From JAXDLK01 sp034666665 (GTDB lineage: Bacteria; Desulfobacterota; Binatia; JACPRU01), in the NCBI GenBank assembly GCA_034666665.1, contig JAXDLK010000048.1, forward strand, positions 1 through 14,778: DNA of 14,778 bases, read 5' to 3'. Positions within the stretch are counted from its first letter, which is position 1; each line of letters begins with the position of its first letter. Of this stretch, positions 5,966 through 12,355 are shown one piece after another. A program made the translations under genes and the position numbers. The notes under the pieces were generated by a model. It was given only the letters and a program-made list of their open reading frames with translations. It ran no database searches and was not told the DNA's origin.

Positions 5966-7738
5966 TCACTCCGGCAGTACGCCGGTAACGCGGCTCCCGG
6001 CGACGAACAGACCGCCCTGAAACCCCTGGCGGAAAGGCTCCAAGGCCAGATCCAATCTGCCGGTGAGGCCGTCGAACACTCGGATCTGCGACAGCACGCG
6101 CTCTTGCCCCCTCCGGGGACCCTGCCCCGTGATGATGTCGACGATGCCGTCGCCGTTGACGTCACCAGCGGCGACACGCACGCCACCGCGGAAGTTCGAG
6201 TCGTACGCCAGGAACTCGCCAAAGGTGCCGCGGAATTTTCGCCCGGTGAAGCCGTCGAAGACGCGCACGAAGGGTGGGGCGCCGACGTCGGTCCCGCAGA
6301 TCAGGTCGGCACGGCCATCGCCGTTCAAGTCACCCGCGGCGACGAACACGCCACCCCGATATCCGGACGCGAACGGGCGAAGGTCGCCGAAGAACTCGCC
6401 ATCACCTTCGAAGACGCCGATGTGATTGCGCACTCCTGGGCCGGTGCCCGTGATGATCTCACTCGAGCCGTCGCCGTCGACGTCGCCGATCGCCACGCGG
6501 ACGCCCGAGGAGAAGTCGTTTTCGCTGAGGCTGACGATGAACGCCGGCTCCCGCTCCTCGATGGTGGAGCCATCGTACACCCGCACCTCGCCGTCCCCAC
6601 CTTCGCCGGCGCCCACGGCGATGTCGGGAATTCCATCGCCGTTCACGTCGCCTGCGGCCACGTACATCCCCGACGGCACCCTGGCGCCGAACGGGCGGAA
6701 CTGGCTGATCTGTTCGTCCGTGATGCCGTCGAAGACGCGCACGAACCCGGGCGGTCGTACGTCGCCGGTGATCGGCCCGGGCGCCGTGACGAGGTCGGGC
6801 ACGCCATCGGCGTTGAAGTCGGCGACCGCGACGCGCACTCCGCCGGCGAAGTCCTTCGGCAACGACGCCCGGAAGTCGCGATCGGGAGAATCGCTGTTGA
6901 GCACCTTCACCCGCGAGTGGGTGCCGGCGCCGGCGAGGATCATCGCGCGGAACGGGCGGGGCTCGCCGTAGATGAAGTCGTCCATGACGACCACGTCCGG
7001 ACCGTTCTCGTCCTGCGTCACGTCGTCCTGACCGGCGTCGCCCTGGCCGCTGGTGATCCGCACCCGCGTCACCGGCGCGCCGACGAACGTCACGCCGAGG
7101 AACGAGAGGCTGCCGTCACCGGCCGTCGCCAGCACGGTCCGCTCGAAGATCTTCCTGCCCTCGAGGCCGAAGAACTCGAGCTTCGTGCTGCCTTCCTCGT
7201 CGACGTCGGTGAACACCGCGCCGAACCCGGCCACCGATGCCGATTCGCTCGAGCCGGGAACGCGAAAGTCCACGTCGACGACGTTGCTGCCGATCGCCGT
7301 GAACAGGCGCTCCGGCGAGAACGTCGAGAACGCCGTCGGGTACGAGTCGTTCAGGTTGCCGAACTCGGGCGGAGTCCCCGAGGGATTGTCGGAGTCGGCG
7401 CTCACCTGGAGGGCATTGCCGGGAGTGAAGAAGACCACCCCCCGAGGAGAGATCTTGTTGAAGAAGTCGTCGGGCAGCCGGCCCGGCGCCGCATCGCCGT
7501 CGGGCACGCCGTCCCAGTTGATCTCGCGCCGGCCGGTGAACACCGAACCCGCGGTGTTCGCGTTCAGGGTTCCGAGGTCGGCGCGGAACGCGTCGACCGT
7601 CGCCTGGATGGCGCCGGCGTCCGCGCCGGTCGCCTCACGGATGGTGACGGTCTGCGCGACGGCGGCCGACGCCGTCAGGGCCGCCAGAGCGCAGGAGAAG
7701 GAAATCAGCGAACGAACCCTGCTGAAACTAGGAATCAT
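5966..7738 (-). CDS. Secreted FG-GAP/VCBS repeat protein
   Basis: This gene encodes a 590-residue exported protein. A Sec-type signal (basic start, hydrophobic stretch, ASAAVAQ with cleavage near residue 29) is followed by about 260 residues of beta-rich sequence that I do not recognise (containing REINWDGVPDG and FGAVFTDVDEEGS). Then come five FG-GAP/VCBS-type repeats, each with a Dx[DN]xDG calcium-binding loop: DFNADGVPD (307), DVNGDGIPD (364), DVDGDGSSE (419), DLNGDGRAD (470) and DVNGDGIVD (526), spaced 51-57 residues. These should form a beta-propeller. The last blade start (GGLFVAG) is truncated and has no calcium loop. No sortase or PEP-CTERM tail is present. ATG 7738 is chosen over an upstream frame because of the signal peptide and adjacent ribosome binding site. 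Role unknown: adhesion or surface binding is only typical of the fold. Confidence 0.88.
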   Translation of the reverse strand: MIPSFSRVRSLISFSCALAALTASAAVAQTVTIREATGADAGAIQATVDAFRADLGTLNANTAGSVFTGRREINWDGVPDGDAAPGRLPDDFFNKISPRGVVFFTPGNALQVSADSDNPSGTPPEFGNLNDSYPTAFSTFSPERLFTAIGSNVVDVDFRVPGSSESASVAGFGAVFTDVDEEGSTKLEFFGLEGRKIFERTVLATAGDGSLSFLGVTFVGAPVTRVRITSGQGDAGQDDVTQDENGPDVVVMDDFIYGEPRPFRAMILAGAGTHSRVKVLNSDSPDRDFRASLPKDFAGGVRVAVADFNADGVPDLVTAPGPITGDVRPPGFVRVFDGITDEQISQFRPFGARVPSGMYVAAGDVNGDGIPDIAVGAGEGGDGEVRVYDGSTIEEREPAFIVSLSENDFSSGVRVAIGDVDGDGSSEIITGTGPGVRNHIGVFEGDGEFFGDLRPFASGYRGGVFVAAGDLNGDGRADLICGTDVGAPPFVRVFDGFTGRKFRGTFGEFLAYDSNFRGGVRVAAGDVNGDGIVDIITGQGPRRGQERVLSQIRVFDGLTGRLDLALEPFRQGFQGGLFVAGSRVTGVLPE

Positions 7739-7741
7739 GTG

Positions 7742-7750
7742 CCTCCCTTT
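7742..7750 (-). promoter_or_regulatory. Ribosome binding site of the FG-GAP protein gene
   Basis: On the minus strand AAAGGGAGG ends 3 nt before ATG 7738. It fixes the start at the signal-peptide methionine rather than at 7804, where the frame stays open but encodes an Arg/His-rich stretch that would bury the signal peptide. Confidence 0.7.
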
Positions 7751-7850
7751 CTTCGCCGCCCGGCGAGCGCGGTGGTCATGCCTCGGAGCGTCGAAAGATT
7801 TCAAGAGGCGAGGTCGGTCGTGCTCGTCGAGCTCGCAGAGCGCAGTCGCG

Positions 7851-8852
7851 TCACAGCCATCCGGCTTTGCGAAAACGATAGTAGAGATACGAGCACGTGC
7901 CGATCATGACGGTCATCACCGCGGGGTAGCCGTATTTCGAGTGCAGCTCGGGCATGAACTGGAAGTTCATGCCGTAGATGCCGGCGATCGCCGTCGGCAC
8001 CGCGAGGATTGCCGCCCAGCCGCCGAGCTTCTTCATGACCTCGTTCTGTCTCACCGATACGAGCGAGAGATTCGTCTCGAGCGCCGACGTGAGCAGCTCG
8101 CGCATGGTGTCGATGGTCTCGTTGATCCGCACCACGTGATCGTAGACGTCGCGGAAATAGGGCCGTGTCTCGTCGTGGATGAGTCCGACGTCGTAACGGA
8201 TCAGGCGATTGCAGACGTCGATCATCGGTGACACCGCGCGCTTGATGGAGAGAAGGTCCCGCTTCAGGTGATAGATGCGCTCGGAGATCTCGCGCGAGAC
8301 GATATCCCCGAAGACCTCCTCCTCGACCTTCTCGAGCTCGTCTTCGAGGCAGTCGACGATCGGAAAGTAGTTGTCCACGATGAAATCCATGATCGCGTAG
8401 AGGACGCAGCCCGGCCCCTGCCGCAGGAGCTCCGGTTTGCTCTCGAGGCGCGCGCGCACGGCGGTGTACGGCAACGAGGCGCCGTGCCGGACCGTGACGA
8501 TGTAGCCGCGTCCGACGAAGATGTGCGTCTCGCCGAACTCGATGCGTTTGCCTTCGGGGCTCGTCTGCGCGGTCCTGAGGACGACGAACAGCGACTTGCC
8601 ATACTCCTCGAGCTTCGGACGTTGATGCGCGCGGTGCGCGTCCTCGATCGCCAGGTCGTGCAGGCCGAACTCTTCCTGTACCTTGCGGAGCACCTCCTCC
8701 GTCGGCTCGTGAAGGCCGATCCAGATGAACTGCCCGTCGAAGCGGAGGATCTCGCTGATGTCGTCGAGCTCGACGTCGCCGATCTTCCGCCCGTCCGCAT
8801 AGGCGACGCAGTTGACGACGCACGCGGGAGTGGATGCGCGCTGTGGCTGCAC
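7851..8852 (-). CDS. corA: CorA-family magnesium/cobalt transporter
   Basis: This is an inner-membrane pentameric channel for Mg2+ (and Co2+/Ni2+) uptake. The 333-residue protein has the typical soluble N-terminal domain with WIGLHEPTEE near residue 45 and the IEDAHRAHQRPKLEEYG segment. A long charged stalk helix follows (around FRDVYDHVVRINETIDTMRELL). Two C-terminal membrane segments lie at roughly 276-297 and 306-327. The signature GMN is at 294-296 (YGMNF) with the family loop MPEL after it, and the C-terminus ends in the basic RKAGWL. The GTG start at 8852 is the first possible start in frame; its ribosome binding site is weak. It lies 34 nt after the radical SAM gene, so it may be co-transcribed. 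Length and motifs are complete. Confidence 0.95.
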   Translation of the reverse strand: MQPQRASTPACVVNCVAYADGRKIGDVELDDISEILRFDGQFIWIGLHEPTEEVLRKVQEEFGLHDLAIEDAHRAHQRPKLEEYGKSLFVVLRTAQTSPEGKRIEFGETHIFVGRGYIVTVRHGASLPYTAVRARLESKPELLRQGPGCVLYAIMDFIVDNYFPIVDCLEDELEKVEEEVFGDIVSREISERIYHLKRDLLSIKRAVSPMIDVCNRLIRYDVGLIHDETRPYFRDVYDHVVRINETIDTMRELLTSALETNLSLVSVRQNEVMKKLGGWAAILAVPTAIAGIYGMNFQFMPELHSKYGYPAVMTVMIGTCSYLYYRFRKAGWL

Positions 8853-8886
8853 GGCGGGCAGCGTATCCGCCCCGCCTCCGGCGCTG

Positions 8887-10692
8887 TCAATCGGCGATGG
8901 CAGGGTGCGGGAGGCGCGGGAACGCAGTCGGGGGGTGGTGCACGGGAGTCGCCTGCACCGGCGGCGAATGGTGATACCGCGCAGGTCGGATCGCCAGCCG
9001 CGCGACGTACGGCATCACCTTCACGGCCGTCCATGCCGTCGCCGCCATGCCGGCGGCCTGGTAGCCGATCCGCCGGCGCCGGAGCGGCGAGCCGTCACGC
9101 GCGAGCGCGCGTACGAAGTTCACCGGATTGTAGAACGTCGCATAGCCGCCGAGGAGCTTCAGCTGCCTCTTCCAGGCGGCCTCGTCGCCGGAAACGACGA
9201 CGTGGTTGCCGTCGATCTTCGCCTCCGGGACCACCCATCGTCCGAGACGCGAGATCACCCGCCCGGTCTCGTAGGTTCGCTCGTACTCGCGCGTGCCGAC
9301 GGCAGGGGTGTGCGCCGTGCATTGAATCGACACCGCACCTGCGCGGCGCAGGAAGTCGATCTGGTTCGCGAGCCCGTAGGAGGCCTCCCGCGTGTAGAAG
9401 GGCTGGCCATCGTGGAACATCATCATCGCCATCGGCGAGATCTTGAGCTCTCGCATGACGCGGAAGAGCTCGGTCGTGGTTTCCGGCTTCTGCCCCTTGT
9501 CGATCAGCGTCGCGGTCAGGTCCTCGATCCCGAACCACAGCGCATGGAGGCCCGCTTCGCGCGCGAGCGGCAACAGATCCCGGTTGCGGTAGGCGTCGAA
9601 CTCGGTGGATTCGGTCGCGAAGCGAATCCGCTCGCGGAACGGGCGGTCGTTCGCGCGGCCGCGCGCCATCGCCGTCAGGATCTCCACGGCGGTCTCGCGG
9701 CGGTTGAAGAAATTGTCGTCGGCGCCGAAGAAGTACTTGATGTCGTACCGCTCGTGGATCGTGCGGATCTCGTCGACCAGCGACTCCGGATCGCGGAAGC
9801 GCCAGGTCCTCTGCTGCACGGCAGGGATCGGACAATAGCCGCAACGGAACTTGCAGCCTTGCGTCACGAGGATGCTGGCGATCACCGCATGACGGTTGAC
9901 CTTGCCGGCGGGGACGGGCGCGGCGGAAAGGGACGTTCGCCAGTGGGGCGGCTCGATCAGGCCGAGCGCGGTCGCCTGTCCGGGCATCTCTTCCAGGTGC
10001 TGGACCAGACGCTGAAGACCGGTGTCGACGAGCACGGGTTCGCGAAGCGTCGCGCCCGCCGCCAGGTAGACGAGCCCCGGAACGGCGTCGAGGGCTCCTT
10101 CGCTCCTCGCTCGCTCGAATGCCGCGCGTAGGGTCTCCGTGCGGCCACGATACTCCGACAGAACGCTCAAGAGCTCGAGCAGCACGTAGACCTCGCCGGT
10201 AACGGCGACGTCGGGCGCGGGCGGATCGGCCGTGTCGCGCGTGGACCAGAAGTCCTGCGGCTCGTAGATCGCCTTCGGGCCGCCGGCGATGATCAGCGGC
10301 CGGTCCGCGCCCACGGCGCGCCCGTCGCGTATGAGGTCGTATGCCGCGCGCGAGTGGATCTGCATGCTCGACACCAGGAGCAGCTCGATCGGCTGCCCTT
10401 CGATGCGTGCACGACTCGGGCGGAAGCGCGGATTCCACAGCTGGAAGACGGCGCGCGTGCCGCGGAAGCCCGCCTGATGCAGCGCTGCGGCGACCATCCC
10501 GGCGCCGGCGGGGAACAAGCGCGAATCGTAGAACAGGAACGGGAGCATGCGCGTCCGGCGGTCGAACGCCGAGACGACGACTGCTGCGGTCTCCGGACGG
10601 TCGGCCAGAGCGCCGCGCAGTCGCGCCTCGAGCGCGCGGTAGGCGCCCGCGGGGACGAAGCGGTCGTCACCCGTGCGGGCGTTCAGCTCCAT
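8887..10692 (-). CDS. B12-binding-domain-like radical SAM protein
   Basis: This 601-residue protein carries the radical SAM cluster motif CKFRCGYC (C280, C284, C287), which ligates a [4Fe-4S] cluster for SAM cleavage, and the FGADDNFFN segment (D325-N327) typical of B12-type radical SAM enzymes. Residues about 35-190 look like the Rossmann-type cobalamin-binding domain (FPAGAGMVAAALHQAGF, LLLVSS, LIIAGGPKA, VAVTGE), but no DxHxxG lower-ligand motif is visible, so cobalamin may bind base-off without His or not at all. The C-terminal 60 residues are weakly hydrophobic, then Pro/His-rich. The start ATG 10692 is 12 nt after the hydrolase stop. It resembles neither HpnP nor BchE closely enough to name, and the substrate is unknown; the neighbouring membrane hydrolase hints at lipid or envelope chemistry. 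Confidence 0.85.
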   Translation of the reverse strand: MELNARTGDDRFVPAGAYRALEARLRGALADRPETAAVVVSAFDRRTRMLPFLFYDSRLFPAGAGMVAAALHQAGFRGTRAVFQLWNPRFRPSRARIEGQPIELLLVSSMQIHSRAAYDLIRDGRAVGADRPLIIAGGPKAIYEPQDFWSTRDTADPPAPDVAVTGEVYVLLELLSVLSEYRGRTETLRAAFERARSEGALDAVPGLVYLAAGATLREPVLVDTGLQRLVQHLEEMPGQATALGLIEPPHWRTSLSAAPVPAGKVNRHAVIASILVTQGCKFRCGYCPIPAVQQRTWRFRDPESLVDEIRTIHERYDIKYFFGADDNFFNRRETAVEILTAMARGRANDRPFRERIRFATESTEFDAYRNRDLLPLAREAGLHALWFGIEDLTATLIDKGQKPETTTELFRVMRELKISPMAMMMFHDGQPFYTREASYGLANQIDFLRRAGAVSIQCTAHTPAVGTREYERTYETGRVISRLGRWVVPEAKIDGNHVVVSGDEAAWKRQLKLLGGYATFYNPVNFVRALARDGSPLRRRRIGYQAAGMAATAWTAVKVMPYVARLAIRPARYHHSPPVQATPVHHPPTAFPRLPHPAIAD

Positions 10693-10704
10693 CCGTGCAC
10701 GTGG

Positions 10705-12015
10705 CTAGGCCGAGAGCACAGCGGCGTCGCGGCCGTCCGCACGCTCGGCGAGATGCTCGCTGTGGAGGTATGCGAGGAACCGCTCCACCCCGGAGAGCAC
10801 GAGAACGCCCCGGAGCGAGGGGAAGATCTCGAACGCGTGCTGCGCGCCGTGGATCTCGGCGTAGACCATCGGCTTCCGCGTGACGGCGCGCATGAGGTCG
10901 ACGAAGCGACGCGCCTCCTCGACCGGGACCAGCGAGTCGCGGTCGCCGTGGACGACGAAGAACGGTGGATCGTCGGCGGAGACGTGGCTCATCGGCGACG
11001 CCTTCTCGTACGCCTCGCGGTCCTCGTCGAGCGCCGTCTTCATCACCTGCTCCTCAAGCAGGCGCGCGAGCTCCTGGTTCCGCCAGAGCGCGTAGCGATC
11101 GGTGAAGTCGTAGACGCCATAGAAGGAGATGCAGCCGCGGACGCGGGTGTCGACGCTCTCGATTCCGGGCTGGAGCTCCGGCTGGTTCGCCGTCAGCGCG
11201 AGCAGCGATGCCAGGTGGCCGCCGGCCGACTGGCCGGCGACGATGACGAAGTCGGGATCGCCGCCGTACTCGGCCGCGTGCTCGCGGATCCAGCGGAGCG
11301 CGTGCTTGAGATCGATCAGGTGCTCGGGGAAGGTCGCATGCGGGCTCAGCCGGTAGTTCGCGCTGACGCACACCCAGCCCTGGGCGGCCATCCGCAGCAT
11401 CATCGGAATGCCCTGCTGGTTCTTGCTGCCGACCACCCAGCCGCCGCCGTGGATCTCGAGCAGCACCGGGCAATTCTGCGGCCGCGAGCGGTTCCGGTAG
11501 ACGTCGAGCTTCAGCGTGATGCCGCGCGCGCGGTGATAGGGAATGTCGCGGCTGCGCTCGACGTCGCGATGGCGCATCGGCAACGGCATCAGGATCGCCT
11601 TCCAGTCGATCCGCGGCGCGAAGCGCGTGGCGAGCTCCGGGCGGATACGCGATCGGTAGTCGGCGCCGAGGCCTTCGCAGAGCGCGCGCTCGACGGCGTT
11701 CTCGGCCGTCCGGCCCTCGAAGAAGTATCCCCAGAGAAGCGCCGCCCAGGAGGCGAAAGAGATCCAGACGCCGATCCACCCGATCGTGTGTTCGAGTGCG
11801 CCGGCGCGGATCAGCAGGATCGTGATCAGCGCTTGGAACACGACGTGGTGGAGCGCGAGCTCGGCGGTGAGCCACCCGGTGAAGAAGCTCACCATGGCGG
11901 TGTGCCGGCCGTAGAGCGGCCGATACGTGTTCCAGGCGAGCCAGGCGCCGACGAGGCTCAGCCACAAGAGGACCCACGCGGCGATCGCATGGATGACCGT
12001 CATCGGCACGAGCAT
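10705..12015 (-). CDS. Membrane-anchored alpha/beta hydrolase (HSL/BD-FAE-type esterase)
   Basis: This 436-residue protein combines about three N-terminal membrane helices (roughly residues 5-28, 42-68 and 77-98) with a C-terminal alpha/beta hydrolase domain. The catalytic features are complete: oxyanion-hole HGGGW (189-193), nucleophile elbow GQSAGG (S263), acid HGDRDSLVP (D360) and base in GAQHAFE (H393). HGGGW with GxSxG places it in the hormone-sensitive-lipase-like/carboxylesterase group, resembling some mycobacterial Lip proteins with membrane N-termini. It should hydrolyse carboxylic esters near the membrane; the substrate is unknown. It is the first gene of the minus-strand set, 12 nt before the radical SAM gene. 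ATG 12015 lacks a clear ribosome binding site; Met5 (ATG at 12003) is an alternative start. Confidence 0.9.
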   Translation of the reverse strand: MLVPMTVIHAIAAWVLLWLSLVGAWLAWNTYRPLYGRHTAMVSFFTGWLTAELALHHVVFQALITILLIRAGALEHTIGWIGVWISFASWAALLWGYFFEGRTAENAVERALCEGLGADYRSRIRPELATRFAPRIDWKAILMPLPMRHRDVERSRDIPYHRARGITLKLDVYRNRSRPQNCPVLLEIHGGGWVVGSKNQQGIPMMLRMAAQGWVCVSANYRLSPHATFPEHLIDLKHALRWIREHAAEYGGDPDFVIVAGQSAGGHLASLLALTANQPELQPGIESVDTRVRGCISFYGVYDFTDRYALWRNQELARLLEEQVMKTALDEDREAYEKASPMSHVSADDPPFFVVHGDRDSLVPVEEARRFVDLMRAVTRKPMVYAEIHGAQHAFEIFPSLRGVLVLSGVERFLAYLHSEHLAERADGRDAAVLSA

Positions 12016-12199
12016 GGCCGTACTTACCGCGAGCGCGGCGTGCTCTCAATCCACGGGCGCACAGCGATTGCCGCGCCACGACGAACGGAGAGTAAGGGAT
12101 TCCTCTCATGGCACTGCCCGCCCTACGAGGCGCTAGTGTGGATGAACGTGAGCTCGACGAGGAGAGATTCCGAGAAGCAGCGGAGAGCGCGATGGGACA

Positions 12200-12230
12200 G
12201 GCGTCGCAGGTCTCGCGGCGTCATTTTTTT
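12200..12230 (+). terminator. Intrinsic terminator in the leader of the PAS sensor gene
   Basis: On the plus strand an 8-bp stem (12200-12207 with 12215-12222, including two G-U pairs) with a 7-nt loop AGGTCTC is followed by A and seven T residues (12224-12230). This is the classic rho-independent form, and the T-run stands out in such GC-rich DNA. It lies 126 nt upstream of the sensor start, with no credible gene directly before it. It could be an attenuator of the sensor, or the end of a short untranslated transcript beginning in the same intergenic region. Confidence 0.55.
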
Positions 12231-12317
12231 GGCTCCTTCTCGTTCGTGGACCATCGCTGGAGCGGGCCGAGAAAGCGACCTCGCATTCTTTGACGGCGCG
12301 ACCGCGACGAAGGAGCC
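12231..12317. repeat. Long-range inverted repeat in the PAS gene leader
   Basis: GGCTCCTTC (12231-12239) is perfectly complementary to GAAGGAGCC (12309-12317). Pairing extends by three more bases (12240-12242 with 12305-12307) after a single-base bulge. It begins directly after the T-run of the leader terminator and ends 38 nt before the sensor start. It could form a long stem with a 62-nt loop in the transcript, or be a spaced operator pair. Chance cannot be excluded. Confidence 0.35.
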
Positions 12318-12355
12318 GAGGTGCGACACCGTGTGTGGCGCCGCCGGGGGAACAC

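Larger units (their letters stand above)
12016..12355. other. Divergent intergenic region upstream of the hydrolase and PAS genes
   Basis: These 340 bases separate two divergently transcribed genes and should hold both promoters. I see no convincing sigma-70 pair: on the minus side a TTGAGA box (12044-12049) has only a poor -10 partner 17 nt away, and on the plus side TTGACG (12290-12295) has none. The notable contents are an intrinsic terminator on the plus strand (12200-12230) and a distant inverted repeat (12231-12239 with 12309-12317). A 61-codon frame at 12108-12293 runs through the terminator and is not credible as a gene. Confidence 0.6.

Noticed and set aside
7739..7804. Upstream start for the FG-GAP protein
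   Set aside because: It would place 22 Arg/His-rich residues before a clean signal peptide; the ribosome binding site is right before 7738.
12016..12060. Sigma-70 promoter for the hydrolase gene (TTGAGA at 12044-12049 on the minus strand)
   Set aside because: The -10 candidate at the right distance matches only two of six consensus bases and would leave almost no leader.
12108..12293. 61-codon plus-strand frame in the divergent intergenic region
   Set aside because: It runs through the stem-loop and T-run at 12200-12230, has atypical composition and no similarity I recognise, so it is treated as non-coding.
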